The notes: generated by a model not told the origin, from the letters alone. A stretch of 64,000 bases of DNA from Progne subis subis (GCA_022316685.1 JAKJHU010000084.1:1373001-1437000), one strand, 5' to 3'. Shown: positions 1 to 11,974, counted from the stretch's first letter. Made by a program: numbers and translations.

Positions 1-1355
1 GGGTTTCCTAATTACCTGTCAGCTTTTGATGGTGTCTGTGTTGGGTCAGGACTTTATTCCTGGTTTATGGCAAGGAAAGGGAAGGGAAAATGAATCATGT
101 GTTGTTTTCAGAGCTGCTTTTATTAAATGTAACTGAAGTTCTTTGCCCGCCTTGTTGGTTTAGAGCTCTACTGCAATCCTATTTTAAAAAATTCTGTAAA
201 CTGCCACCTCCCTGAGCACACATATGAGCATATATGTTTGTATACATAATTGCACAGACACAGCCTGGTGTTTCCAGAGGCCCTGGACCTTGCAGATATC
301 ACTGGAAAATTGCTATAGAAAAAGCAGAATTCCCTCCGAATTCAGGAGTCCCTGCAGCAAGTGTTTGCAGGAAGAACAAAACCGATAGAAGCTCTCAGGC
401 CATGATCAATGTGCTAATTTCCAGCATGAATGAACTCTCCAGAGTTCTTCCCATGGATGCATATTTATCTCCTGACTAAATCAATATTTGTCCTACAGCA
501 AACTATTGATAGTCTTGAGTTTTTTTAATAATACAATTGCACAGCTTTCAATTGCTCTTTCTCTTCTTGATTTCTTGCCAAACCCAGAATTCCTTTTTAT
601 TATTGTCGAATTCAGCTACAAAACTCTCGCACTTCAAAAATTAAATGGATATTAAAAAGCCTCCTGAATATTTTGCAATCCTTTGCCAAGTATCAGCTAC
701 TGGGACTCCTGTGCTAGTGCATTTCCCATAACACACACACACACACACTCACACACACACACCCCCGGTTTACAAATCATTTTTCATTATCACTTTTGTG
801 CCTCCATCTATTCTACTGTATCAGTGAACCTGGGAATTGAAACATGGTGTTTATGTGGGGAGATATTGATATGTTTGGACAGGTAATTCATGGGTGGCTG
901 ACTCTGCTGCTCCTGCCTTTTGATCAGGACACAAGTGCTCAACAAATTGCTCTCTTGTCTTCTTGGGCTGGCTGGGAAGAAGAAACCAAACTCAGTTAGA
1001 TCTGCTCTCTCTCAGTAGGCTGGAGCCGTAAACCCTGTGATACCGGGATGCTCCAAAAAAATGGACAATCAAAATAGCTCGGTTCAGCATCATGAATTCC
1101 ACTTTAGGATGAAAAAAATGGAAGTTTGGATGGCAAGTTGTTTCTGGCTTTCTCAGTCTTTCTCAGGCTGTGAGTATTAAGTGTAGAGGGGGAACTGTGT
1201 GTTCAAACTCATTGGGTTTGGGTTCTGGTTGCGCCATGAACTGGCACAGGCCAAGGCTCTGGAAGTTTAGGAATGTCTGTGATGAGTCGCAGTACGGGCA
1301 ACTTCATCGTCACGACATGTACAGTGAGGGAAGGGAAAAGGGGAAAAGGAAAAGG
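1..1355. other. unassigned A/T-rich sequence
   Basis: No gene, RNA or interspersed repeat is recognised here apart from the CA tract listed separately. Open frames are short and show no family motif. The sequence leads into the GGAAT array. Confidence 0.5.
730..762. repeat. (AC)n dinucleotide microsatellite
   Basis: About 16 AC units, with one CT interruption near 749-750 and followed by a short C run. The 67-residue frame over it, rich in HTHTH, is a repeat artefact. Confidence 0.9.
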
Positions 1356-1444
1356 GGAATGGAATGGAATGGAATGGAATGGAATGGAATGGAATGGAAT
1401 GGAATGGAATGGAATGGAATGGAATGGAATGGAATGGAATGGAA
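1356..1444. repeat. (GGAAT)n pentanucleotide array
   Basis: About 18 almost perfect GGAAT units follow a purine-rich lead (1325-1355). The unit has no stop codon in any frame, so overlapping frames of 60-105 residues appear on both strands; none is a gene. The unit is the same pentamer known from vertebrate satellite DNA of the GGAAT/ATTCC type. The array ends about 100 bp before an LTR-like region. Confidence 0.95.
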
Positions 1445-1539
1445 CAGTTTCTTCCAATTTAGTTGGATGAAGGAGGAGGAACCTTGAGTAAGAGGGAACA
1501 AGAGGATCATGAAGGATCTTGGGGAGAGATAATCACTGC

Positions 1540-1826
1540 TGTGAGGTCAGTCTGGGTCTGCAGTCAGAGCCTGTTGTTGGAACCTTCAGTCACAGTCTGG
1601 CCAGATAAAAGCCTGCAGTCAGAGTCTGCAAACTGATCCCTGCAGTCAGAGTTCAGCAGGAAATAACCAGCAGTCAGAGGCTGCCAGGGAAACCCACAGC
1701 AGGAGCTTGCTGCAGCCAGGGTCAGTGAATGGTTGGAGTCAGGATGGCGAAGCTGTAAAGAGGAATAAATCGGGACCCTTTTCATGCTGTGATAAATAAG
1801 AAGTCTGTGTCTTGGCTCATTTCTAC
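1540..1826 (+). mobile_element. LTR-like fragment with ~27-bp internal repeats
   Basis: Five copies of a CAGTCAGAG core start at 1561, 1587 (CAGTCACAG), 1616, 1643 and 1671, giving spacings of 26, 29, 27 and 28 bp. An AATAAA lies at 1764-1769, and the segment ends near a CA dinucleotide at 1825-1826. Short direct repeats upstream of a polyadenylation signal fit the U3-R layout of a solo retroviral LTR on the plus strand. I found no target-site duplication, and the 5' edge is a guess. Confidence 0.45.
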
Positions 1827-1859
1827 ACTCCGAGATGGCTTCTGTAGCAAGGGACTACA

Positions 1860-2065
1860 ACAACCATCTCATCCATATGCCTGAGAATTCAGGGCTGCCC
1901 CAAAGCCAGAGCACATCATCATAGAGCCCTTTTCCAAATACCTCTGAGCACTGACAGGCTTGGGGCATACGCCTCCTTCCTGGGAAGCCTCTTCCAGGGT
2001 TTGGCCACCTCTCGGTAAAAAATGTTTCCTAACATCAAGGCTCAGCCTGAATTGTCTCCAAAATC
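1860..2065 (-). mobile_element. CR1 fragment, old and diverged
   Basis: Read on the minus strand, this resembles the distal 3' part of CR1. The plus strand shows the cognates 'cttccagggtttggccacc' and 'atgtttcctaacatc', which match the usual 'aatttcttcctaatatc' and 'tccagggatggggcatcc' blocks in order. The terminal 3' tail is missing. The divergence suggests an old subfamily. Confidence 0.5.
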
Positions 2066-3102
2066 CCTAAGAAGATAAGTTCAAAGAGGAGCATGTCTTC
2101 AGCACCCTGCTCTGAATTTGATCCACACCTAGAGAAGAACAAGCTCTCTGAAAAGATTATGTCAAAGGGCATTCCAGAAAGTAAGGGATGACAAAACTGA
2201 GCCTGACTCTGGATTCTGGGCTTTCCCCTTTCTTTTTGGGTGCAAGGGAGCCTTACAAGGTGTTTGATACTTGTGCCTGTCTGTCCTTCCCAGCTGAGCA
2301 CCCTAAAGGAGGGGGTTGTGAGCAGGGGAGGTCCAGCACCACCAAACCTCAGTCTTCCAGGCTCAGAGGGGCTCTGAGGGGGTCCTCAGGGGCAATTTAG
2401 GGTAGAAATTTGAGGCACTTTTAGCAGTAAGTGGAGAAAGATGAATGAAAACAAAACCAGCTAAATTTGTCTTCCAAGAGGTAACTCAGAGCACCAGGAC
2501 AGGCTGTAAAGGCTGAGAACTGCCTTCCTCCATGGGGAGCAACCTATGTGGGCAGCACTAGAGAACAGGGGCTGAGAAAGCTCTTAAGGAAGCCAGGAAA
2601 CTGGGCAAATCCATGCTAGCGGGGACACACAGCTTGTGAAAGCTGCCCCACCTTTGATTCCCACATCTACTGAGCAATTGAGGCATTTTTGACCATGGCA
2701 ACCTGAGCTACAACACCCCCTTCAATCAGCGCCCTTGAATAAAACTTCTGGTATTTCCTTTGGTTTTGTTCATTCTTGGTCACTTCCATGACATTCTTTA
2801 TCCTGGAAGATGCTGCTTTGGCATTTCATTTTAGATTGCTTTTGCCCCTTGTCTAGAGGGCATCTCACAGTCAAGCAGGCACAAAATAGGATAGTGGTTC
2901 TTTATTTGTTGCCAGACTTAGCTGCTGGTTGTATCTCCAATGTCACAGCTATGTCATTGCCAAATTAAATGTCATGCATACGTAAATGTACATAGGCATA
3001 GGTACATCACATACGTGTGGAATTTGTCCAATTGGAAAGGGGGTTTTGTCTTACAAATCACAGGAAATATTTATGAATATTGATGCATCTATCTTACATT
3101 GA
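2066..3102. other. unassigned sequence with one poly(A)-signal-like site
   Basis: There is a G-rich patch at about 2300-2400. A GAATAAAAC at 2737-2745 could be the end of an unrecognised LTR, but no paired features support that. No gene is recognised. Confidence 0.4.
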
Positions 3103-3312
3103 TCCATAGACTCATGGAATGGTTTGATTTCAAAGGGACCTCAAAGATTATCTTGTTCACCCCCTGCCATGGGCAGGGACAATTTCCACCATCCCAGGTG
3201 GTTCCAAGCCCTTTCCAACCTGGCCTTGGACACTTCCAGGGATCCAGGAGCAGCCACAGCTTCTCTGGGCACCCTGTGCCAGGGCCTCACCACCGTCACA
3301 GGGAAGAATTAT
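3103..3312 (-). mobile_element. CR1 3'-end fragment
   Basis: Minus-strand CR1. The tail end starts at 'catagactcatggaatgg', followed on the plus strand by 'ccctgccatgggcaggga', 'ccaacctggccttggacac', 'ttccagggatccagg' and 'cagcttctctgggcacc'. It is 5'-truncated near 3312, which is typical of CR1. Two overlapping plus-strand frames of 69-80 residues here are not genes. Confidence 0.9.
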
Positions 3313-4456
3313 GTGCACGTAATGCAAATATAAAATCCTGAGGCAGGTAATCTGTTATCTATGGACATCTTTTTCCTTTGCTTATATAAATAACCTCAGC
3401 AGAGGAAAGAGCAAATCAGATGTTTTACATTAGGTAGCATGAAAACCTGCCAAAGGCTGGTTTCTTCTTTGCTGTTAAATCCTATTAAATAATGTTCTAT
3501 ATTTCCTGTTATTTTTGGATGTGAATGATCACTGTGGTTGCCCTTGTACAGATATTGGTAACAGAAATTCGGGTTCATGTGACTGGAGAATGAATGGGAG
3601 AGTCTGGGTGTGGAAGTGTCAGAACCAAGAGATATTAATCGTCAGATTAAAACAAAGGGCAGATCAGAGTCATCACGAAGTCCTAAATCATGCAAAAAGT
3701 TCCATGCAAATTCCCACTTGAAGCTACCAGTTCAAGGAGAATAGAAGGGATGGGATGGGGACTCTGCAATCAGCGCCACCTCTCCTCTGTGCTCCTGCGT
3801 TTACCCCAAGCCACTCAACCCCATATTCTGTGGTGCTTGTGGGTTGCTTTCCTGAGTCAGCTCTGGTTTAAAATCAAAATGCCTTTTCCTTCTGAGTTCG
3901 CACTGAGCCTCCTGACCTGGCTGTTGTGATGCTGCATCATGAGACATGTGCTCTGTAAAAAAATTAATTCAGAACCATTGTTCTTAGCCAAGCACACAAT
4001 TGTAAAAGGATAGTTTTTGTCTTTTAGTCAGTGTAATTTGAGTTTTCAGGCCTTTTAGGCCTGTGGGCAGAGATTTCTCTGAGAATAAGGCTACGGCTCC
4101 TTGGAGGCACCCGACAGTTGTATTAAATTGGTACCGTTTTAATAGTCTGGTCTAGGTGAGAAATAAATTGAGTTCAAAATGTTCCCTTGTCAGGACACTG
4201 CTTCAGAAATAACCTAATCTTGCAATCTCAGCTCTGTTCCAGTTTCTAAAACTTGCTGTAACAGTGGAGTTCACCCAGATCTGTCATTTAAATGTTGTCA
4301 TTAGGCTTTGATTGATGAGGAAGGATTCTCAATATGCATTGCTCTTTTTTTCCCTGTTTATTTAAGATCCATCCAGATCAAAATATTTCTCATTTCACCT
4401 CATTTCTCATTACACTTGAAAGGTTTTTGTGTATAATTATTGGCTAGTGAAGATAA
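3313..4456. other. unassigned unique sequence
   Basis: A/T-rich, with no recognisable repeat, RNA or coding signal. Frames of 60-79 residues lack any family motif. Confidence 0.45.
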
Positions 4457-4546
4457 GTGGGGTTTGTTTTGTTTTGTTTTTCTGTTGTGGTGGGGTTTTT
4501 TGTGGTTTTTTTTTGTTTGTTTGTTTTGGTTTTTGTTCTGCAATTT
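4457..4546. repeat. G/T-rich low-complexity tract (TTTTG/TTTG)
   Basis: The plus strand is almost entirely T and G, with TTTTG units and a TTTGTTTGTTTG run near 4512-4526. The 103-residue frame across it, rich in F/W/C, is an artefact of T/G composition. Confidence 0.85.
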
Positions 4547-6027
4547 GTTACAATGTTTATCTCTCAGTCAAAAGAAAGCAAGGCTAGAAAATGTAATGAA
4601 GTGTTCATTTATCATCCGTGGGCTTTGCTTCCTGATAAAGGAGCTTCATTTGGGTGTTATTTCATTAACACACACTTCTCTGACAAAGCCAAAGAACCAA
4701 GAAAAAGAAAGAGAAGCCTTAATCGAGGTTTTCTTGGAGATAATTAACTGAAGGGCTTGTAAGATACGAGCAAGGTTTTGTTATTAAGACAGGAGCTAAG
4801 ACTCATATTTCCTGCAGCTCAAGATCATTCCACAACAACTGCTCCTGGAGGAAAAGTAATTAAGAACTGCAGTTTTACAGTGAACCTTGTCTAATGAACA
4901 GAACTAACATTCTTTTTTTTACTTTTTATATAAAATTCTAAATATTATTAGCACAGTCGACTTACTAAAATAGTGTTGTGCTGCATTTAAGGTTTGATAT
5001 TAAAGACTAGAAAACAGATTTTCATTAAGTGGGAAGTAGGAGTCACTTTACTGATAGCTCTTGCTTTAAGCACTTTCCTTACCTTTAACCACTTTCCTTA
5101 AATGACAGAGGAACTTCATCAGTTCCAAACAAGGATTTCTTTTGACAGACCAATCTCTCTTGGTGTATATGGAGACAAGTGGCAGTGCTCCCTCAGCAAT
5201 GAATTTATTTGTTCAGGGAACAATTCCTTTTCACAACATGTCCCCACCTGGGAAATCTGTCCTCCAGGGAAGACAGGAGCATACGTTTCCCTGGGATTGC
5301 AATCCTTCTCCAGTCAGCCCTCATTCCTCCTAAGAAAAATGCCAATGCTCCCTTTTACAAGGATAAGTGTTTCAATTCTCTAGCTCTCACTTCGTATGAG
5401 TTTTTCATTTCAACCTTTTCTTCAATTAATCGCAAAGTTTTGAGGTTTTGAGTGGAGAGAAGGAAGAATCTTTTTGGGTTGTTTTGCCAATTAGATTAAT
5501 TTTGATTGAAATGAGGAAACAAAGAATAAAAACAGGAAGGAATCATGTTTTGGACAAGAAAAAGTCCATGTAAAATAATGCAAAATATTTGGATCCTAGA
5601 AAAATAGTGTGCAGTTTTCTCATTGCTATTACCACCTGTGCCCTCAGAAACTGCTTTCTGAGTCACTCTTTGTTTTTAGGAGAATCAAAAACTGTCCCCA
5701 AACACTCAGCAGAAATTGTATATACCAAGGTGTGCTACATGCCACAGCCCATATGGGAGGAGATCTCCATCAAAGGAAGTGTAATCATCTCAAAAATCCC
5801 AAATTATTGTAACCGTACCAAAAATTAGAAATGATCCATGCATCAAGGCTTCCCTTTTTTATCGATGTAAAACATGGGGAAGGGTTCAGGGACTCCTAGG
5901 TAGATTAGGCAATTTTTGCCATGATTACACAGTCTTTCCCCATGTTAAAGAATGTGCCCGTACCAGAGAACAGTGCATGGTCTGCAACTGAGGGGATGTG
6001 CAGAATAGAAATCCCTTTGTGGCCACA
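4547..6027. other. unassigned unique sequence
   Basis: A short duplication ('ccactttcctta' and a near copy, about 5071-5100) is the only structure noticed. No gene, RNA or transposon is recognised. Confidence 0.45.
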
Positions 6028-6163
6028 GCCCCGAGGCTGCCAGGAGCATTTGGACAACACTCTCAGGGACTGCACAGGGTGGGATTGTTGGTGTGTCTGT
6101 GCAGAGCCAGGAGCTGGACTCAGTGACCCTCTCGACTCAGGATATTCTGGGATTCTGTAATTC
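6028..6163 (+). mobile_element. CR1 fragment, subfamily with GACTCAGTGACC 3' end
   Basis: The plus strand runs from 'gaggctgccaggagcattt' through 'cagggtgggattgttggtgt' and 'gctggactcagtgaccc' to the tail 'tattctgggattctgtaatt'. The same subfamily recurs on the minus strand at 16393-16592 and 55701-55930. It is 5'-truncated. Confidence 0.8.
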
Positions 6164-6435
6164 CATGTCATAGTTTGGCAATTCTGAGTTGGTAGACTAC
6201 TAACAGAGTGCAGGGACTGTTGTTTCAGGGTGGTTGGATCATGCTCCCACATAGATCATTCCTTGTTTTTGAGACCTCCTTCCACACTGAGAGAGACTGA
6301 GCTGAGATATTTTTTAATTACGTGTGCAGAAAAATGTGACCCATAGTAGCTCCTTCTTGAAGCACAGTGTCAGGACAAATGAAAAGAGAGTCCCATAGAA
6401 TTTTTATCTGGAATTCACTTATGTGAAAGACGGGG

Positions 6436-6500
6436 AATCCCAGAATCATGGAACGGTTTCAGCTGGAAGGGACATTAAAGCTCATCCTGTCGCCTGTTTC
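6436..6500 (-). mobile_element. CR1 3'-terminal stub, minus orientation
   Basis: Only the last ~65 bp of a minus-strand CR1 is present ('cagaatcatggaacggttt' then 'gctggaagggacattaaag'). It abuts a plus-strand CR1, giving a head-to-head pair with both tails pointing outward. Confidence 0.75.
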
Positions 6501-6504
6501 TCTT

Positions 6505-6783
6505 CGGGGAGAAGGTATGGGGAGATCTCAGAGCCTCTTCCAGTGCCTAAAGGGGCTCCAGGAGAGCTGGAGAAGGACTTTGGATGGGGGCCTGGAGTGA
6601 CAGGACAAGGAGGAATGGCTTCAAACCAGAAAAGGAGAAATTTAGATGGGATTTTAGGAAGAAACTCTTCCCTGTGAGGATGGTGAGACCCCAACCCAAA
6701 GAAGCTGCGGCTGCCCACAGATGCCTGGATTGTCCAAGGCCAGGCTGAACAGGGCTTGGAGCAACCTGGCCTTGGGAGAAACA
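6505..6783 (+). mobile_element. CR1 fragment lacking its 3' tail
   Basis: Plus-strand CR1: 'cctaaaggggctccaggag', 'agtgacaggacaaggagg', 'ggaagaaactcttccctgtg', 'ttgtccaaggccaggctg', 'cttggagcaacctgg'. It stops before the usual tail. It belongs to the same subfamily as the copy at 20430-20843. Confidence 0.85.
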
Positions 6784-7277
6784 GAGAACCCTAGAATCAG
6801 ACACAACCATAGTGCTATAGTTTTCACAGCGGCCTTCCCAAATTTTAGTGGCTGCTGTAGGTACCCAGATGGAGCTCAGAACTTGAGGCTGCTGCTCAAA
6901 AATCTGGCCAATGTATGAGGTTTCCCCCCAAAACCTGGTTCTCAGGCTCTAACACTCCTGGTTCCAATTCCTTGCCACATCAGGAGTTAGATGATGGTTC
7001 ACAATTGCTGAAATGGTCCCAAAAAAGAACAATAGGAAAGGAGTTTTCAAGGCTGTTGCTGTATTTCCAAACCTCTCCTGTCTCACACTATGAAAAGAAG
7101 GTTCTGATGCTTCCAGCACCTCAAAGAAACATCGTTAAGTACAAAGCATAGGAATTCAAGCCTAGAGGCAAAAGGGTAGAAATAAGTATGCTAAGGATAC
7201 TATCTTAAAAGCAAAGAGGATAGCTGGGGGGAAAAAAGATAAGAAGTTGTAGAATTTCTTCTAATGTCTATAGATCC
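6784..7277. other. unassigned sequence
   Basis: No coding, RNA or repeat signal is recognised between the CR1 pair and the poly(T) tract. Confidence 0.4.
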
Positions 7278-7303
7278 TTTTTTTTTTTCTTTTTTTTTTT
7301 TTT
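7278..7303. repeat. poly(T) tract
   Basis: A run of T interrupted by one C. It may be a degraded retroposon tail read from the other strand, but no element is recognised next to it. Confidence 0.85.
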
Positions 7304-8846
7304 AAGCTGTTGCTAACTTTCATCTGACTGAGGAGTTTTTCAAGCCGTTGGACAGGTCCACAAATCAATCTCTTTGAAATGTGTGTATTTGTGAAATGGC
7401 TGCTATTTCCCATAGGTGATCTGTCAGTGACTTGGCTGAGCCTTCACTTAAGAGAGCCTCAAATAAACTTCCTGCATGCCGAGAGTCTTTCAAGTTTCAG
7501 AGCTCAGGAAGCCCTTCATCCCTCCTCATTAGAGCTGCTGGATTCCCTGTTCCACAGCTCACGTCCCTCCCTTCCATTAAACTCTCCAGCTGGGCCTTGG
7601 ATCTCCCTCCTCACCCTGGGTTTTAAGTGGACAAATTTATTCTATTGATGAATTTATCCTCCAGGCAAATCTCATTTAATTACACCACCGGTCACACGTG
7701 AGCAGAGAATATTTTTGTACCTTTTATCCAGAAGTTATCACTTGGACAAGCTTTAATTTCTTTCCAAGATTTAGTCCCAATTTTCTAGGATTTCTCCTCA
7801 TTTTAATTCCAGCAAAAGTAACTTATAAGGAAGAATGAATCTCAAGGAAGAAAAGAAAGGTCATTTCTCTGGGCTTTTCCGAAACAATTTTCTTCCAAGG
7901 ATTTACAGCTACTGGAATAAATTTCTAATTTGTGATCAAAGTCATGGTGCACAAGTCAAAATTATTTTAAGTCTGCTCTGACTTGTTTAAATGATAGGAA
8001 AACCTTACTAGTCAAGACAATAGTTTAGAAATTAGAAGGGGATAGTTGAACTCTCAGAGACAGGAACCCAGGAACTTTCTTGAAGAAAGTTCATTTATAG
8101 CATCAGGACACAATTAATTAATTTCTAAACAAATATTTTCCATGTTAATAAGGTATTTTAGAATTAATTGAGCTCTGAACAGATTCTCGTGAAAGTTTGC
8201 TTTACAGGTCTTGTATCTTTCTTTGGTGTGTGGGCGATTTCTTACTTGAGGGCACATAAAATAAGCCAGAAAATGTACAAACTGAAGAGGTGCTAATGTA
8301 AAATAAATTCATTTTCAGTGAAGTTTGTTCTTTCAAGGTAGAGAAGTGTTCTGTCAGAATTCTGTGGGTCAATGAGACAGAATTGTTTCAACAAACACTG
8401 TTCACTTCCAACATATTTTTTAAAAACCCCTTCATATTACTGAATTTAATTTCAAGGCATTCCCATTTGAATTTTACATATTTTTCATTTTGCTGGAATT
8501 TTTCCTGTCATGTCATACTATACAACACTGAGGCCCTCAAATTCTTCTTAATGATCTTAAAACTTCAATAACATGGTCCAGTGTGGATGGAGTCAAATGC
8601 TGAGGACCTAGATTTGGATAATAGAATTCCAAGTTGTGTGAGGTGAAAGGAGAAATGGAATTGTTTAAAATTGCTTTATGTTGCAGAAGGCAGAGGTGCA
8701 TGAGTAGGGCAAAGAGAAGTTGGCTGCAATTGATGGAAAAAATTCAAATGTCACAGAAAAAAAGTTTTTTCTCTCAGACTACAAAACCCATGAATTTTCC
8801 ATGATCTTTCTATCAGCCTGTGGGAAAATACTATTTTTGGGGGGAA
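7304..8846. other. unassigned A/T-rich unique sequence
   Basis: About 1.5 kb without a recognised repeat. Short frames only; no splice-bounded exon with a recognisable protein. Confidence 0.45.
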
Positions 8847-8888
8847 AAAAACCCAAAAACAACAAAACAAACAAACAAACAAAACCCC
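8847..8888. repeat. (AAAC)n low-complexity tract
   Basis: A- and C-only sequence with about five AAAC units. It is the reverse-strand counterpart of the TTTG-rich tracts elsewhere in the window. Confidence 0.85.
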
Positions 8889-9254
8889 ACCAGGTATTTA
8901 CAAATTACTACATTTCTAAAAATGTTGTCCTTCAGAGATCAGCACTATCCAAGAGAAGTCATCTCCACTCTGTTATTACTAAATTAAAGGGATTGAGTCA
9001 TATAGAAGCCTGTGTGAAAAGATAGTTTTAGAAATCAAATTCTTGTTTTCTGGTAATTCTTCAGACATGATATTTTTGTTAAACTCTATCAGTATTTATC
9101 AGTTCATGTCACTTTAATGGAGGACAAGATGACAGGAGATGAATGTTTCAATGCAAAGTAATATCATGCTAATTTCTATTTTTATTTAAAAGCATTTTCT
9201 TTCTCATTTTAATAATTCCCTCCATTCTTTGTGATTTTGTTTTGTACAAAGGAT
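8889..9254. other. unassigned sequence
   Basis: No recognisable feature. Confidence 0.4.
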
Positions 9255-9412
9255 GGTTGGGGAGTTGTTTGGGGTTTTGTTTGTTTGTTTTTTGTTTGTT
9301 TGGGTTTTGTTTGTTTTTGCTTGTTTGGTTTTGTTTGTTTTTGTTTGTTTGTTGTTTGTTTTGGGTTTTTGTTTGTTTGGGGTTTTTTTTGTTTTGGTTT
9401 TTTTTTTATATT
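9255..9412. repeat. (TTTG)n-rich G/T tract
   Basis: About 160 bp in which the plus strand is nearly all T and G, with many GTTTG units. Frames of 64-74 residues on both strands are composition artefacts (FVCLFVCLF or KQTKPNKQKQ). Confidence 0.9.
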
Positions 9413-10864
9413 CCTGAAAATACAGGAATGCATTGAGGAACTTTTGAAGCAGTGATGATTTCCTGAGATTTAAGAAAGAGTAAAGCTATTTTTTCTGATT
9501 ATTTTACACTGCACTTCAACAGGTAGCTCTACTTTTTTAGGACACTGGTTTTTAGAGGTGTGTCAGCATTATTGTCTTAATCAGGAAAATTCCATTTGCT
9601 CTATAATGGAACTGCTGAACTTTGAGTCCCAAAGATTCAGCTTTGTTCAGAATTGTTATCATCTGTCTGAAATAGGAGACAAATTAATCCTTCAGTTTAC
9701 CTTTTCCTTCAGATTTTTAGAGGTTTCAGGGAAATGGGACAGAGAACAGTTGGAGGTTACTTGAGTACTCATCCTTGATAAAATAACTGATCAGCTTCTT
9801 TTATTTCCTTATTTTTATTTTTCTTATTACAAAAACAACCACAATCATCAAAATAATTGAAATCAAAATTATGAAATGCATTGAAATATTGTAATTTTAA
9901 TTTCTTTTTAATTTTAATTTTAATGTAACTTGATGTTGAGGAAGAAACTCCTAATCTTTGGTGAGATTTTATCCCTTTTAACCAGGACAAAAGGCTGGTA
10001 AAACGCTTAGATGCTACATTATCTTACAAAATCGTTTATTAATTTAGTCAAGTGATATACTGTGTGTCATATTTTATTTTTTATAAATGAACACATATAG
10101 ATGGGATGAAATATATGCAATTTACAAACTCAAGGAATGCCAGATTTCATGTGGACTAATGTAGATTCTTATGTTTCTTGTGTAGTACGTTGTATAGATT
10201 CAGTCAGTGGTTAGAGTAGGTTTTAATAACAATGTGGTGCCCAAATTACTTTTTAAAATGGGAAATAACATTAGTTTTACATGTGGCTTCTACATTTTTT
10301 CTTGAAAAGTTTGCTTACGTTTGCTTTTCCCGAGGAGCTGACAGGAGACCAGCAGATTGTCCACGCTAGAGAAACGGATCCAGGCCCAACCCTCTCCCCT
10401 CTCTTCATTACATTGGAGTCAACAGCAAGAATAGAATTGGAGCACTTCCAGAGACATTGTCTGATAGCCTGTGAACTTTCGGGCATCAAAACTTCCTCAG
10501 GGAGACGAGCCCTGAAATCCAGCACTGAACTTTCTGCCAGGTGAAGGCTGACTCACACTCCCTGGCTCCTCTTCTCCAGTGCTTTCTGTCAGCAGAGGTC
10601 AGTCTCCCTACCTCCAGTTTCTGCTGGAAAATAATGAGGCACAGAGATAGACCTGACTTGTCCTAAACCCCCCAGCAGGTGCAGGTGCCTTTCGAGACTC
10701 AGTTCAGAAGGTCCAGTACTGACGATTTGTTGCATCCACGTTACGGAATTTGTGCTGCTTGAATTCCCACGAGTTTCTTACGCTTATAATCCTTCTAATG
10801 ACAAAAGGAACATGCCTAGAATGCAAAACCAAGGACTAACTGCAACCCCCAGTGTGGGCAGCAG
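9413..10864. other. unassigned, partly very A/T-rich
   Basis: 9795-9935 is dominated by TTTTA/AATTTTA stretches without a clean unit. No gene, RNA or transposon is recognised. Confidence 0.45.
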
Positions 10865-11430
10865 GAAAGGGATTGGGATTCTGCACCCTCTGCCCCTGTG
10901 CTCAGGTGAGACCCCACCTGTGAGCACAACCAGCCCTGGGGCCCAGCACAGGGGGGACCTGGAGCTGCTGGAGAGAGTCCAGGGGAGGCTCCAGGATGAT
11001 CAGAGGGATGGAGCAGCTCTGCTGGGAGGACAGGCTGGGAGAGCTGGGATAGTTCAGCCTGGAGAGGAGAAGCTTTGGGGTGGTCTAATTGTGGCCTTGC
11101 AGTGCCTGAAGGAGCTGACAGAAAACATGGAGAGAAGCCTGTTTATGAGGGATGGAGTGACAGGACAATGGGGTATGGCTCCCCTACTGCCAGAGGGCAG
11201 GGGTAGATTGGATACTGGGAAGGAATTGTTCCCTGTGAGGGTGCTGAGGCCCTGGCACAGGTGCCCAGAGAAGCTGTGGCTGCCCCTGAATCCCTGGAAG
11301 TGTCCAAGGCCAGCTTGGACGGGGCTTGGAGCAACCTGGGACAGTGGAATATGTCCCTGCCCATGGCAGGGGGTGAGGTTGGATGAGTTTTAAGGTCCCT
11401 CCCACCCAAAGCATTCTGTGATTCCTTGAT
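10865..11430 (+). mobile_element. CR1 copy, about 565 bp, 5'-truncated
   Basis: Plus-strand CR1 from 'gtgctcaggtgagacccc' and 'acctggagctgctggagag', through 'ttcagcctggagaggag', 'ttccctgtgagggtgctgag' and 'tccctggaagtgtccaag', to the terminal 'cattctgtgattccttgatt'. It leaves a 213-codon open frame (10752-11393), which is retrotransposon sequence and not a gene. Its 10897-10989 segment is identical in inverted orientation to 19247-19339. Confidence 0.92.
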
Positions 11431-11974
11431 TTTATGAGTTGTTAGTCAAATGTCTTCGAAGCCTAATCAGAGTATTACTGCGAGTATAGTTACAATAATG
11501 CTGAGAAAGTGCATTTAAAATGCTGAAGTCTGTGCATATATAGACTTTGAAATTTTCTGATGTAATCCTGTTTTTCCTCTGCTCACAGGCAACTTGCTCT
11601 CTCTCTCAGTGGCTTCAGACTCGTGCTGGAGGGTATTTTAATGGTGTTGTGACCCTGAGGCCCTTGCCAGGGGAAGGCTGTTGTTCTCAGCCTCTTCCCT
11701 TTGCTGTAATATTCTTTTGGAGTAATTTGATGCTGTGGCTAACCTGTTGTTATACATGTTAACCTGCTTTTATCTATCATTTTTGTCCTGTGTTGAAGTC
11801 CATCTTGAATTTGAATTGTATCTACAGAGTGAGCTTTATCCCAAGACTGAACTCCTTTGGTGACTGTTGAGTTGCTCATTTGCTGTCCTCAGCTATCATC
11901 CTTTGTCTGGAGTTTCTAAGCCTCTCACAAACACTGTATTTTATGCTAAATTCTTCTATAAAGACATAAACAAA
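11431..11974. other. unassigned sequence
   Basis: No recognisable feature. Confidence 0.4.

Noticed and set aside
1561..1680. CRISPR-like spacing of repeats
   Set aside because: Only a 9-bp core is conserved, spacing is irregular and the genome is vertebrate. An LTR enhancer array fits better.
2737..2745. AATAAA as a gene 3' end
   Set aside because: No upstream exon or LTR structure supports it. AATAAA occurs often by chance in A/T-rich DNA.
10752..11393. 213-codon plus-strand open frame
   Set aside because: It overlaps a CR1 copy for nearly its whole length, and its inverted sister at 18854-19377 encodes the same residues. It is retrotransposon-derived.
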